DNA of 64,000 nucleotides from Aeromonas salmonicida subsp. salmonicida (GTDB lineage Bacteria; Pseudomonadota; Gammaproteobacteria; Enterobacterales; Aeromonadaceae): contig NZ_LSGW01000118.1 in NCBI RefSeq assembly GCF_001643305.1, positions 1 through 64,000 on the forward strand, given 5' to 3'. Made by a program: the position numbers and the translations under genes. Of this stretch, positions 32,277-42,138 are shown piece by piece. Every line of letters begins with the position of its first letter. The first letter of the stretch is position 1. Under the pieces are notes generated by a model, which had not been told where the DNA came from, did no database searches, and was given only the letters and a program-made list of their open reading frames with translations.

Positions 32277-34073
32277 TTAATCAAAGATGGTGGCGCCACA
32301 CTCGGCGCTCGATACCGCGCGACGCATCACGCTGAACAGTTCACGGCCCCACCCCTCTTGTTCCAGAGTGAGATCAATCTCGGCCTGGGTACGGCCACTC
32401 AAATCGGTCAGGCAGTCGAGGCGGCCAGTCACCGCGTCCACCCGCAGCAGATCGCCATCGCGCAGCAGGCCAATGGCGCCGCCGTGCAAGGCTTCCGGGG
32501 TGACATGGATGGCAGCCGGGATCTTGCCGGAGGCGCCTGAGAGGCGACCATCGGTAACCAGCGCCACCTTGTGCCCCGCCTTCTGCAGGTTGCCGAGCAC
32601 AGGCATCAACTTGTGCAGCTCCGGCATGCCGTTGACCGCCGGGCCGTTGTGGCGCACCACGATAACGGCATCCTGATTGAGACTGCCAGCCTTGTAGGCC
32701 GCCTCCACAGCGTGCTGGGAGGAGAAAACTCGGGCGGGCGCTTCGATAACGCGATACTCGGGCGCCACGGCGGAGGCCTTGACCACGGCGCGGCCCAGAT
32801 TGCCCGCCAGCAGCTTGGTGCCGCCGGTGGCCTGGAATACGGAGCCGGTCGGCGACAGCACGCTCGCATCGCTGCTTTCACCCACCGGCTGCCACACCAG
32901 CTCGCCATCCACCAGAGCGGGACGGCTGAGGTAATGCTGCATCTCGCCAAACACAGGGGTGGCATCCATGTGGATCAGCCCCTCTTGCGCCAGACGACGC
33001 ATCAGGCCGGGCACGCCGCCCGCCTGCTCGAAGGCATTCACATCGGCCGGGCCGTTCGGGTACATGCGTACCAAGAGCGGCACCACATCGGAGAGATCGC
33101 TGATGTCGTCCCAGGTCAGGTGCAGGCCGGCGGCCCGCGCCAGCGCCACCATGTGGATGCTGTGGTTGGTGCTGCCGCCGGAGGCGAGCAGGGCCACCAG
33201 ACCATTGACCAGGGAGCGCTCATCCAGCACCTCGCTCAAGGGGCGGTAGGCAGGAGAGCCAGGGATCATGGCGCTGATGCGACGGGCGGCTTCTTCAGTG
33301 AGCGCGTGGCGCAACTCGCTGTGAGGATGCACAAAAGCAGAGCCCGGCAGCATCAGGCCCATGGCCTCGAACACCAGCTGGTTGGTGTTGGCTGTGCCGT
33401 AGAAGGTGCAGGTACCCGGCGCATGATAGGCGCCGCACTCCATCTCCAGCAGGGCGTCGCGGCCCAGTTCACCGGCGGCGTACTGCTGGCGCACCTTTAC
33501 CTTGTCATCATTGCTGATGCCGCTGGCCATGGGGCCGGCCGGCACGAAGGCGGTGGGCAGGTGAGCATGGGAGAGCGCCCCCATAATCTGGCCCGGGGCT
33601 ATCTTGTCGCAGATGCCGAGCAGCAGGGTGGCGTCGAAGGTGTTGTGGGAGAGCGACAGCGCGGTCGCCTGGGCGATGAGATCGCGGGAAAACAAAGACA
33701 TGTCCATCCCCGGCTGACCCTGAGTCACACCATCGCACATGGCCGGTACGCCACCCGCCACCTGGGCGCTGTGGCCGAGTTCGGCCAGTGCCGCCTTGAT
33801 GATGTCCGGGTAGCCCTGATAGGGCTGATGGGCGCTCAGCATGTCGTTGTACGCAGTGACAATGCCGACGTTGGCGCGGGTCATGTCGAGAATGCGACCC
33901 TTCTCGTCACTGCTACAGGCGGCTACGGCGTGGGCCAGGTTACCGCAGGCCAGGGCGGCGCGGGTCTTTCCCTGTTCGGCCTGGCGCTGAATACGCGCCA
34001 GGAAAGCCTGGCGACGGGCGACACTGCGCTCACGAATGCGCGCAGTAACCTCGGAAATAACAATGTGTGTCAT
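32277..34073 (-). CDS. edd: 6-phosphogluconate dehydratase
   Basis: 598 residues, IlvD/Edd family, a 4Fe-4S dehydratase making KDPG from 6-phosphogluconate, the first step specific to the Entner-Doudoroff path. Cluster cysteines are plausible in PAMCDGVTQG and LLLGICDKIAPG and in GAYHAPGTCTFYGTANT. The ATG overlaps the gntK stop by 4 bp; eda follows by 9 bp. Confidence 0.96.
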   Translation of the reverse strand: MTHIVISEVTARIRERSVARRQAFLARIQRQAEQGKTRAALACGNLAHAVAACSSDEKGRILDMTRANVGIVTAYNDMLSAHQPYQGYPDIIKAALAELGHSAQVAGGVPAMCDGVTQGQPGMDMSLFSRDLIAQATALSLSHNTFDATLLLGICDKIAPGQIMGALSHAHLPTAFVPAGPMASGISNDDKVKVRQQYAAGELGRDALLEMECGAYHAPGTCTFYGTANTNQLVFEAMGLMLPGSAFVHPHSELRHALTEEAARRISAMIPGSPAYRPLSEVLDERSLVNGLVALLASGGSTNHSIHMVALARAAGLHLTWDDISDLSDVVPLLVRMYPNGPADVNAFEQAGGVPGLMRRLAQEGLIHMDATPVFGEMQHYLSRPALVDGELVWQPVGESSDASVLSPTGSVFQATGGTKLLAGNLGRAVVKASAVAPEYRVIEAPARVFSSQHAVEAAYKAGSLNQDAVIVVRHNGPAVNGMPELHKLMPVLGNLQKAGHKVALVTDGRLSGASGKIPAAIHVTPEALHGGAIGLLRDGDLLRVDAVTGRLDCLTDLSGRTQAEIDLTLEQEGWGRELFSVMRRAVSSAECGATIFD

Positions 34074-34579
34074 ACGGCTTGCTCCAACGCTGAGACGGCG
34101 CGGTCGACCACCTGTTCGAAGGTGCCATCTATATCGATATGGAATACCCCGGCCTCGCCATCCGGACGTTCCAGCGTATCGAACTGACTTTGTACCATGC
34201 TTTCCCGCATGAAATGGCCCTTGCGTGCCCGCATCCGTTCGAGGATCAGCGGCTGATCACCGTCCAGAAACAGGAAATGCACTGACTCATTGCCATCGCG
34301 GATCTGGTCGCGGTACTGCTTCTTGAGGGCCGAGCAGACGATCACGCCCACCTCGTTCTTCTGTTCCAGGCTGTAAGCCGCATCACGGATCCGCTCCAGC
34401 CAGGGGGCACGATCCTCATCGTTGAGGGGGTTGCCACCCGCCATCTTCTGAATATTGGCTCTGGGGTGCAGGTCATCACCATCGATGAACTTGGCACCCA
34501 GCGCCTGGGCCACCTTGAGGCCGACACTGGACTTGCCGCTACCACACACACCCATCACGATAATGCTCTTGCCCGCCAT
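34070..34579 (-). CDS. gntK: Gluconokinase
   Basis: 169 residues, P-loop kinase that phosphorylates gluconate to 6-phosphogluconate. The Walker A motif GVCGSGKSSVG spans about residues 10-20. Conserved FIDGDDLHP and DEDRAPWLERI segments follow. First gene of gntK-edd-eda, placed just downstream of tandem GntR-type operators. Confidence 0.96.
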   Translation of the reverse strand: MAGKSIIVMGVCGSGKSSVGLKVAQALGAKFIDGDDLHPRANIQKMAGGNPLNDEDRAPWLERIRDAAYSLEQKNEVGVIVCSALKKQYRDQIRDGNESVHFLFLDGDQPLILERMRARKGHFMRESMVQSQFDTLERPDGEAGVFHIDIDGTFEQVVDRAVSALEQAV

Positions 34580-34638
34580 TGTTTGACCTCTATCCCATTT
34601 TTCAAAAATCGTGCTGCTGATGGGTTCTAACTTAGCAC

Positions 34639-34666
34639 GTTACCGGCAACATGTTACCGGTAACAA
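34639..34666. promoter_or_regulatory. Tandem GntR-type operators between gntK and gntT
   Basis: Two adjacent sites: GTTACCGGCAAC (34639-34650, one mismatch in the palindrome) and ATGTTACCGGTAACAA (34651-34666), the latter identical to the core GntR operator. They lie between divergent gntK and gntT, so both directions should be controlled by gluconate. Confidence 0.85.
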
Positions 34667-34824
34667 CAAGAAATGTGAAGTCTGCCACAGACTGAGCGAA
34701 CTCACAGTCACCTGGGCAATCGACCTTGAGCCCTGGCCATAAATCTAAATAAATCATAAAGATATGGTCTGCTGACGGATCAGCAGGGTGTCGATACTGA
34801 ACTTGGAACAAGGAACGCACAACA

Positions 34825-36165
34825 ATGTCTGACCTCTCCCTGATCATGACGGCCGCGGGCTCCATAGTGCTGCTGCTCTTTCTGGTGATGAAGGCCCGCC
34901 TGCACGCGGTCGTCTCCCTCATCCTGGTCTCCATGGTGGCCGGCCTCGCCGCCGGCATGAACCCGGCTGAGATCGCCACTACCATCCAGAAAGGGATGGG
35001 TGGCACCCTGGGCTTCGTCGCCGTTGTGGTGGCGCTGGGCGCCATGTTTGGCAAGGTGATGGAAGTCACCGGCGCCCTCGACCGGGTAGCCCATACCCTG
35101 CTCGGTACCTTCGGCGTCAAGCGCGCCAACTGGGCCATGTCACTGACTGGCTTCGTCTGCGCTCTGCCGCTCTTCTTCGACGTCGCCGTAGTGCTGCTGA
35201 TCGGGGTGGCCTTTGCCATTGTCCGCCGTGGCGGTGGCAGCGTGGTGAAGATAGGCATAGCGCTGCTGGCGGGCATCGCCACCTGCCAGGCGTTCCTCAT
35301 CCCCGCGCCAGGCCCCATTCTGGTAGCGTCCCAGCTGGGGGCCGATTTTGGCTACATGATACTGTTCGGTCTGATCGCCGCCGTGCCAGCCCTGATCCTG
35401 GCGGGCCCCCTGTTCGGCGACCTGATCAGCAAGGTGGTGGATGTGCCGCTCCCTGCCGATGCCCAGAGCAGCGCCCATGACGATAGCAAGACTCTCCCCT
35501 CCTTCGGACTGGCCATGGGCCTGATCGGTCTGCCGCTGCTGATGATTGGCCTCAAGACCATAGTCGGCCGCTTCGTCGAGGCGGGATCCACCCTGCATAA
35601 CTGGCTGGAGTTCGTCGGCCACCCCTTCACCGCCATCATGGTCGCCTGTCTGGCCGCCTTCTATCTGCTGGGGGTGCGCCGCGGCATGTCCCGTGACGAG
35701 GTGATGAACGTCTGCAACAGCGCCATCCAGCCTGCCGGCGTCATCATACTGGTGACCGGTGCCGGTGGCGTCTTCAAGCAGATACTGGTGGATTCCGGTG
35801 TGGGCGCCGCCCTTGGCAACATGCTGGCAGACTCCGGCCTGCCCATAGTCGCGCTGGCCTTTATCCTGGCGGCGGCCGTGCGGGTCATTCAGGGTTCTGC
35901 CACCGTCGCCATGCTGACCGCCTGCGGCCTGCTGCTGCCCATGCTGGAACCGCTCGGTCTGAACGGAGCCCAACTGGCGGCCGTGACCATCGCCATCGGC
36001 GGCGGAGCCATCGTCCTCTCCCACGTCAACGACTCGGGTTTCTGGCTGGCCAACCGCTACCTGGGCCTCTCCGAGAAGCAGACCCTGCAAACCTGGACAG
36101 TGATGGAGACCATCATAGGCACCACGGGTGGCGTCATGGCGATGATTATCTACAGCTTCCTTTGA
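34825..36165 (+). CDS. gntT: Gluconate permease (GntP family)
   Basis: 446 residues with about 12-14 hydrophobic segments, GntP-family proton symporter. Motifs include ALGAMFGKVMEVTGAL, CALPLFFDVAVVLLIG and LIPAPGPILVAS; the end is TTGGVMAMIIYSFL. With gntK, edd and eda nearby, gluconate is the likely substrate; the exact paralogue (GntT or GntU) is not decided by sequence. Divergent from gntK and controlled by the same operators. Ends at a terminator. Confidence 0.92.
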   Translation: MSDLSLIMTAAGSIVLLLFLVMKARLHAVVSLILVSMVAGLAAGMNPAEIATTIQKGMGGTLGFVAVVVALGAMFGKVMEVTGALDRVAHTLLGTFGVKRANWAMSLTGFVCALPLFFDVAVVLLIGVAFAIVRRGGGSVVKIGIALLAGIATCQAFLIPAPGPILVASQLGADFGYMILFGLIAAVPALILAGPLFGDLISKVVDVPLPADAQSSAHDDSKTLPSFGLAMGLIGLPLLMIGLKTIVGRFVEAGSTLHNWLEFVGHPFTAIMVACLAAFYLLGVRRGMSRDEVMNVCNSAIQPAGVIILVTGAGGVFKQILVDSGVGAALGNMLADSGLPIVALAFILAAAVRVIQGSATVAMLTACGLLLPMLEPLGLNGAQLAAVTIAIGGGAIVLSHVNDSGFWLANRYLGLSEKQTLQTWTVMETIIGTTGGVMAMIIYSFL

Positions 36166-36179
36166 ACATAACCGCTGTC

Positions 36180-36207
36180 AAAAAGGCCTCCGATGTGAGG
36201 CCTTTTT
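36180..36207 (+). terminator. Terminator after gntT
   Basis: Stem aaaaaggcctc / gaggccttttt, loop cgatgt, followed by c and t residues, 14 bp after the gntT stop. Confidence 0.85.
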
Positions 36208-36311
36208 CATCTTTATGACGATTCTTTCTTTGGCTAACAGGTTGAGGTTGCTAGAATCGCCTATCCATCGCTCCGAGTGGAACGCTTAACGCAGTGATTT
36301 CAGGTTTCTCT

Positions 36312-37661
36312 ATGCATTCATCGGCACATTATCGACAACTGTTGGCTCGTCTGCCCCAGATCGCTGTCGCCGCAGATCAGTTTCAGGTGCTCAACAGCGC
36401 CAAGGACTTCAAGAGCCGGATCCTTTCGCTTATCGCCAGCGCGACTCGGCGCATCTATCTGGTGGCGCTCTATCTGCAAGATGACGAGGCGGGACGGGAA
36501 ATTCTGTCTGCCCTCTACGCCTCCAAGCAGCGCAACCCGGCCCTGGACATCAAGTTGTTCGTGGATTTTCACCGTGCCCAACGCGGCCTGATCGGCAAAG
36601 GCAAGCAGGGGGGCAATCACCTGATGTATCAGGAAATGGCCGCCCGCCATGAACACCAGATCGCCATCTACGGCGTGCCGGTCAAGGGACGAGAGCTGCT
36701 CGGGGTGCTGCACCTCAAGGGCTTCATCTTCGATGACACCCTGCTCTACTCCGGTGCCAGCCTCAACGATATCTACCTGCATCAGCAGGATCGCTACCGT
36801 TTCGACCGTTATCACCAGATCACCAGCCCAGAGCTGACCCGCTGCATGGTCAACTATGTGGACGATCTCTTTCTCAAGAGCGAAGCGGTGCAGCGACTCG
36901 ATCGCAGCGACATTCCCACCGCCAAGCAACTGAAGGGGCCGATCCGCCGCTTCAAGCACAGCCTGCGCCTGGGCCAGTACCGCTTCGAGAGCATGCCGGT
37001 CAACAGCCAGGAGATCGCCATCACTCCGATGACGGGGCTAGGCAAGCGGGGCAATCAGCTCAACAAGATGATCCGTACCCTGGTGCGTGCCACCGAGCGG
37101 GAGATCTTCATCTGCACCCCCTATTTCAACCCGCCCAAGGAGTTGAACAAGGACATCGAAGCCCTGCTCAAGCGCGGCTGCAAGGTGACCATAGTGGTGG
37201 GCGACAAGACGGCCAACGACTTCTTCATCCCTCCGGAAGAGAAGTTCACCACCATAGGTGGCCTGCCTTATCTGTACGAGACCAATCTGCGCAAGTTTGC
37301 CGAGCGCAATCAGCATCATATCGATGCCGGCCGTCTCAACCTGATGTTGTGGTGCTGCGAGCGCAACTCCTACCACCTCAAGGGGATCTTCGTGGATGAC
37401 GAGTGGGCACTGCTCACCGGCAACAACCTGAACCCTCGCGCTTGGGCGCTTGATCTGGAGAACGGCCTGCTGGTGTACGATCGTCGCCATCACCTGCGCG
37501 CCCAGTTCAACGGGGAGCGGGAGAACATACTCGCCAACACCAAGCGGATCAGCCACTTCGATCAGATAGAGCAGATCAAGGACTACCCGGAACAGGTACG
37601 CAAGCTGCTGGCCAGGATCCACAGGGTCAGGGCCCATATCCTGCTCAAGCGCATCATCTGA
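36312..37661 (+). CDS. pssA: CDP-diacylglycerol--serine O-phosphatidyltransferase
   Basis: 449 residues. Phospholipase D-superfamily PssA that makes phosphatidylserine for phosphatidylethanolamine. Two HxK(x)4D motifs are visible: HLKGFIFDD at about 135 and HLKGIFVDDEW at about 357. No membrane helix, consistent with a peripheral enzyme. The ATG at 36312 (MHSSAHYRQLLARLPQ) is preferred; an in-frame ATT/ATG region six codons upstream is possible. Stands alone with its own terminator. Confidence 0.95.
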   Translation: MHSSAHYRQLLARLPQIAVAADQFQVLNSAKDFKSRILSLIASATRRIYLVALYLQDDEAGREILSALYASKQRNPALDIKLFVDFHRAQRGLIGKGKQGGNHLMYQEMAARHEHQIAIYGVPVKGRELLGVLHLKGFIFDDTLLYSGASLNDIYLHQQDRYRFDRYHQITSPELTRCMVNYVDDLFLKSEAVQRLDRSDIPTAKQLKGPIRRFKHSLRLGQYRFESMPVNSQEIAITPMTGLGKRGNQLNKMIRTLVRATEREIFICTPYFNPPKELNKDIEALLKRGCKVTIVVGDKTANDFFIPPEEKFTTIGGLPYLYETNLRKFAERNQHHIDAGRLNLMLWCCERNSYHLKGIFVDDEWALLTGNNLNPRAWALDLENGLLVYDRRHHLRAQFNGERENILANTKRISHFDQIEQIKDYPEQVRKLLARIHRVRAHILLKRII

Positions 37662-37704
37662 TCCGGCGTACACGCTGCCCGTCCTCACTCGTTTACACCA
37701 GTGC

Positions 37705-37735
37705 AAAGGCCTGCCGTTTTCGGCAGGCCTTTTTG
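37705..37735 (+). terminator. Terminator after pssA
   Basis: Perfect 12-bp stem aaaggcctgccg / cggcaggccttt with a tttt loop followed by T residues. Confidence 0.88.
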
Positions 37736-37864
37736 TCAGGCTCTGCCATGGTCCGCATCCCACCTCTGGCCTGGCGCCAGGTGTCACTGCAACGCGGCTT
37801 GCACCGAGACGTCAATAACCCCTATCATTTGGACATATTTACAGTGTTTTCGGGCATCTAATTG

Positions 37865-39934
37865 ATGAAATTGGATAAAATCTCCCTCGACAGCCTCAAG
37901 GGCGTCGGCAGCAAGATGCAGGAAAAACTCGAGCGACTGGGGCTGGCCACGGTACAGGATCTGCTGTTCCACCTCCCCCTTCGTTACGAGGATCGTACCC
38001 AGGTGTGGCCCATCGGCGATCTGCCGCCCGGGCTGCACGGCGCCGTCGAGGGCGAAATCCAGGACACTCAATTGGTGATGGGGCGCCGCCGCATGCTGGT
38101 CTGCCGCATCAGTGACGGCACCGGTACTCTGACCCTTCGCTTCTTCAACTTCACCGCAGCCCAGAAAAACAGCCTGGGGCAGGGCAGGTTGATCCGCTGC
38201 TTCGGCGAGGTGCGCCCCGGCAAATACGGGCTCGAGATGGCCCACCCCGAGTACAAGCTGCTCGGTGAAGAACAGGCAGGTCAGACCGAAGAGGCACTCA
38301 CCCCCGTTTACCCCACCACGGAAGGGCTGCGCCAGCTCACCCTGCGTAGCCTCACCGATCAGGCGCTGGCTCAACTCGACCTGTACGGGGTGGAGGAGCT
38401 GCTGCCTGCAGGCCTCTATCCCCAGCAGATCGATCTGGCCGCCGCCCTGCGCCTGCTCCATCGCCCGCCCCCCTCGGTGGCGCTGGCCTTGCTGGAGAGC
38501 GGCCAGCACCCGGCCCAGCAACGACTGGTGCTGGAAGAGCTGCTGGCCCATAACCTGTCGGTGCTCAAAGTGCGTGCCCAGGCGCAAACCCAGCTGGCGC
38601 GCGCCCTCAAGCCGGCACCTGCCCTGGTCAAGCAATTGCTGGAAGCGCTGCCGTTCAAACCGACCGGTGCCCAGAATCGGGTGGTAGCCGAGATCAACCA
38701 GGACCTGCAACGCAGCTACCCCATGATGCGCCTGGTGCAGGGGGACGTGGGCTCCGGCAAGACGCTGGTTGCGGCGCTGGCAGCCCTCCAGGCCATCGGC
38801 AACGGCTGCCAGGTGGGGCTGATGGCACCGACCGAGTTGCTGGCCGAACAGCATGCCATCAACTTCGCCAACTGGCTGGAGCCGCTCGGTATCGGGGTCG
38901 GCTGGCTGGCGGGCAAGCAGAAAGGGAAGGCGCGGGAAACCCAGCTCGCCGCCATCGCCGATGGCAGCGTCAAGATGGTGGTGGGCACCCACGCCATCTT
39001 CCAGGAGCAGGTGGTGTTCCAACGCCTCGCGCTGGTCATCATCGATGAACAGCACAGATTCGGGGTGCATCAGCGCCTCGCGCTGCGGGAAAAAGGGGAG
39101 CGGGAGGGAGTCCATCCCCATCAGCTCATCATGACTGCCACTCCCATACCCCGCACCCTGGCGATGACCGCCTATGCCGATCTCGACACCTCCGTCATCG
39201 ACGAGCTGCCACCGGGCCGCACCCCCATCACCACGGTGGCGCTGCCGGACAGCCGTCGCCCGGATGTGATCGAGCGGGTCAAGCTGGCCTGTGAAGAGGG
39301 CAAGCAGGCCTACTGGGTCTGTACCCTGATCGAAGAGTCCGAGGTGCTGGAGTGCCAGGCCGCCGAGGATACCGCCGCCGAGCTGCAAAACCAGCTGCCC
39401 GGCCTGCATATCGGGCTGGTACACGGCCGGATGCGGCCGGTCGAAAAGCAGCGGGTGATGGAGGAGTTCAAGGCGGGCATACTGCAGCTGCTGGTCGCCA
39501 CCACAGTCATAGAGGTGGGGGTGGATGTACCCAACGCCAGCCTGATGATCATCGAAAACCCGGAGCGGCTCGGGCTGGCCCAGTTGCACCAGCTGCGCGG
39601 CCGGGTCGGTCGCGGTTCTGTGGCCTCTCATTGCGTGCTGCTCTATCATGCTCCCTTGTCCAAGACGGCCCAGAGCCGACTCGGGGTATTGCGGGAGACC
39701 AACGACGGCTTCCTGATCGCCCAGCGCGATCTCGAGCTGCGCGGCCCGGGGGAACTGCTAGGTACCCGCCAGACCGGGCTGGCCGATCTCAAAATTGCCG
39801 ACCTGGTGCGCGACCAGCCACTCATCCCTCAGGTACAGAAGATGGCGCGCTTCCTGATGGACAGGCATCCCGCCCATGTTGAACCGCTCATCCGGCGCTG
39901 GCTGGGTCTGCGGGATCACTACTCCAACGCCTGA
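37865..39934 (+). CDS. recG: ATP-dependent DNA helicase RecG
   Basis: 689 residues (E. coli 693). The N-terminal wedge/OB domain (about 1-180) is followed by helicase motifs: Walker A GDVGSGKTLVA at about 293, DEQH box IDEQHRFG at about 393 and motif VI HQLRGRVGRG at about 575. It drives branch migration and remodels stalled forks. I use the ATG at 37865, one codon after a TTG in the same frame. Confidence 0.96.
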   Translation: MKLDKISLDSLKGVGSKMQEKLERLGLATVQDLLFHLPLRYEDRTQVWPIGDLPPGLHGAVEGEIQDTQLVMGRRRMLVCRISDGTGTLTLRFFNFTAAQKNSLGQGRLIRCFGEVRPGKYGLEMAHPEYKLLGEEQAGQTEEALTPVYPTTEGLRQLTLRSLTDQALAQLDLYGVEELLPAGLYPQQIDLAAALRLLHRPPPSVALALLESGQHPAQQRLVLEELLAHNLSVLKVRAQAQTQLARALKPAPALVKQLLEALPFKPTGAQNRVVAEINQDLQRSYPMMRLVQGDVGSGKTLVAALAALQAIGNGCQVGLMAPTELLAEQHAINFANWLEPLGIGVGWLAGKQKGKARETQLAAIADGSVKMVVGTHAIFQEQVVFQRLALVIIDEQHRFGVHQRLALREKGEREGVHPHQLIMTATPIPRTLAMTAYADLDTSVIDELPPGRTPITTVALPDSRRPDVIERVKLACEEGKQAYWVCTLIEESEVLECQAAEDTAAELQNQLPGLHIGLVHGRMRPVEKQRVMEEFKAGILQLLVATTVIEVGVDVPNASLMIIENPERLGLAQLHQLRGRVGRGSVASHCVLLYHAPLSKTAQSRLGVLRETNDGFLIAQRDLELRGPGELLGTRQTGLADLKIADLVRDQPLIPQVQKMARFLMDRHPAHVEPLIRRWLGLRDHYSNA

Positions 39935-40022
39935 GTAGAGCAGAACAAGAAAGAACTAACGTGACACTCAGGCTCCCAATAGATGTGTTGCCACAACACT
40001 CAGACCCTGGAGGAAAGCACCG

Positions 40023-42092
40023 ATGAATTCCTGGCTTCGCGCCCTGCTCTACACATTTGCCTTCCTGCTGCTGTTTGTCTGGGTCGCGCTCGGTCTGTTC
40101 GACGCCGAACGGGCCAGGGGCCCCATCGCCAGCTGGATCAGCCAGCAAACCGGCGTGCCGGTCACCATAGGGCGGTTGGTGTTCAACCCGCTCCATCCCT
40201 ATACCCTGCTGGCCGAGCAGGTGAGCTATGGCGACGCCATCACCCTCGACAAGCTCTATCTGGAAATAGAGAGCATCGACTGGCTGAACAGGGACGTACG
40301 CATCGCCCACCTCGACCTCATTCGCCCCGTCATCAAGCTGCCGCTGCCCAACACCTTGCCGACCCTGCCGGTTCACTCCCTCACCATCAGCGACAGCACT
40401 ATCGATCGCCTCAGTCTGCACAGTGACGAGCTGACCCTGAGCGGCCTCAACGCCACCCTCAACGACTGGCAGCTGCTCAATCCGGTGCGGCCACCCCAGG
40501 CCAACCTGAGCCTCAACATCAATGAGCTGGAAACCCCGGCCTTTGCCCTCTCCCGCCTCAATCTGAAGGGACGACTGGAAGGCCAGGTGCTGAGTACCGA
40601 CAAACTGACCGCCAACCTGTTCGATGGCCTGCTGGAAACCGGCATGACCCTGGACTGGCCCGCCCGCAGCCTGCGACTGCACAATCTGAAGGCACAAGGC
40701 ATGCGGGTCGAGTGGGGAGCCATGGGCCAGCCTGAACTGCCCTTGCGCCACATCAGCCTGGACACGGGACAGGTGCGCGATGTGAGCATCACCGCCATCA
40801 CCCAGGAGATCTCCCTCAACAACTTCAACGGCCAGCTCACCGCCTTCAGCTGGCAGGCTGGCAGTACGCCGACCGGTTACTTTACGGGTAGCCTCGGTGA
40901 TCTCGGCCGCGGCCTGTTCCAGCTGGAAGATCTCAAGGGACGAGTCTCTTTCTCGCCACAGCAGATCGATGCCGAGGTGCAGGGCAAAGCCTATGAAGGT
41001 GAATTCAATCTGGATCTGGCCCTCGATACCCAGCAGCAGAAGCTGACCCTCAAAGACATGACGCTGAGCGGCATGGACATCAGCCTGCCAGAGGGGTGGT
41101 GGCAGGATTGGCAAAGCTGGCGGCCACAACAGATCGATATCCGCAAACTGACGTTCGACAAACTCAAGGTACTCTCCTTCGACGATACCCTGCCCCTGTC
41201 GCTGACGGGCTGGCAGTTCTATCTAAGCGATCTCGCCCTGCGAGGCCGGCAGCCAACCCCCTTGCTCGGCCGGGCAAAGGTCGAGAGCAAATGGTTCGAG
41301 CTGGTGTGGGACGGCCTTAGTGCCCGCAACGGCGAACTGGACGGCGAGCTGACCCCCAGCTCCTGGCAGCTCAACAAGCTGACCAGCTCGCTGCCGGATG
41401 AAGGCTCACTCAGCCTGAGCGGCCAGTGGGGCAAGGAGCCAGGCCAAAGCAGCCGCCTGCAGGTGAAGGGGGAAAAGCTGGATCTGGTGCAGTGGAGCAA
41501 GATACTGCACTCCCCCATCTCCTTCGCCGGCAAGGCCGACCTGAGTGCCGATCTGCAAGCCGTGCATGGCAAGACAGCAGGAGAGTGGCGCAGTACCCTG
41601 CAGGGCAGCTTCGCCCTCGATGCGGTTGATCCATTCTGGGACAAGGTGAAGATAGACCCCCTGCTGGATGAATGGTTCAAAGGCGCCACGCCACCTGATC
41701 TGACGCCGGAAAGCCTGTGGCAGGCGATGCAGGAAGGAGATACACCCTTCTACCGCATCAAGTTGCAAGGCAAGGTCGAGCATGGCCAGCTGCAGTTGGA
41801 ACAGGCTGGCGCCTCCACCATCACCCACCTGCTCGCCCTGCAAGGTGGCATGGATCTGGTCAAGGAGCAGTGGCAGCTGGATCTCGGTGTCCTGAATGGC
41901 CAACGCTGTGCCGAGCTGCTGAGCCACTGGCGCGGCCCGCTTGATGCCCCCGTCTTGAGCTGGGAGTTTCCGGCCAGGCAGGCCTCCTGTGGCTGGGAGG
42001 TGGGGGTGCCTTATCCTGCACAGGGGCGCAATAGCCCGCTCTGGCGGCCAGCACCACAGCCAAAAGCACCCGCGTCGACCAGCGTTCAGTAA
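40023..42092 (+). CDS. AsmA-like inner-membrane/periplasmic protein
   Basis: 689 residues with one N-terminal membrane helix (about 6-27, ALLYTFAFLLLFVWVALGLF) and a long beta-rich periplasmic part. The N-terminal GVPVTIGRLVFNPLHPYTLLAEQVS resembles the AsmA-type chorein-like start. AsmA-like proteins take part in phospholipid traffic to the outer membrane; E. coli has YicH near recG, but I cannot assign orthology. It follows recG by 88 bp with a ggaggaaag-like site and ends at a terminator. Confidence 0.8.
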   Translation: MNSWLRALLYTFAFLLLFVWVALGLFDAERARGPIASWISQQTGVPVTIGRLVFNPLHPYTLLAEQVSYGDAITLDKLYLEIESIDWLNRDVRIAHLDLIRPVIKLPLPNTLPTLPVHSLTISDSTIDRLSLHSDELTLSGLNATLNDWQLLNPVRPPQANLSLNINELETPAFALSRLNLKGRLEGQVLSTDKLTANLFDGLLETGMTLDWPARSLRLHNLKAQGMRVEWGAMGQPELPLRHISLDTGQVRDVSITAITQEISLNNFNGQLTAFSWQAGSTPTGYFTGSLGDLGRGLFQLEDLKGRVSFSPQQIDAEVQGKAYEGEFNLDLALDTQQQKLTLKDMTLSGMDISLPEGWWQDWQSWRPQQIDIRKLTFDKLKVLSFDDTLPLSLTGWQFYLSDLALRGRQPTPLLGRAKVESKWFELVWDGLSARNGELDGELTPSSWQLNKLTSSLPDEGSLSLSGQWGKEPGQSSRLQVKGEKLDLVQWSKILHSPISFAGKADLSADLQAVHGKTAGEWRSTLQGSFALDAVDPFWDKVKIDPLLDEWFKGATPPDLTPESLWQAMQEGDTPFYRIKLQGKVEHGQLQLEQAGASTITHLLALQGGMDLVKEQWQLDLGVLNGQRCAELLSHWRGPLDAPVLSWEFPARQASCGWEVGVPYPAQGRNSPLWRPAPQPKAPASTSVQ

Positions 42093-42127
42093 AACAAACA
42101 AGGCCTCATCACGAGGCCTTGTTTGTT
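42093..42127. terminator. Bidirectional terminator AsmA-like gene/yiiD
   Basis: Very long stem aacaaacaaggcctc / gaggccttgtttgtt with loop atcac, between convergent genes. Confidence 0.88.
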
Positions 42128-42138
42128 TCAGGTAGCTT

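Noticed and set aside
37784-39649. Minus-strand open frame of 621 codons opposite recG
   Set aside because: It mirrors recG codon positions, and recG has all helicase motifs. No motif is seen in the antisense product.
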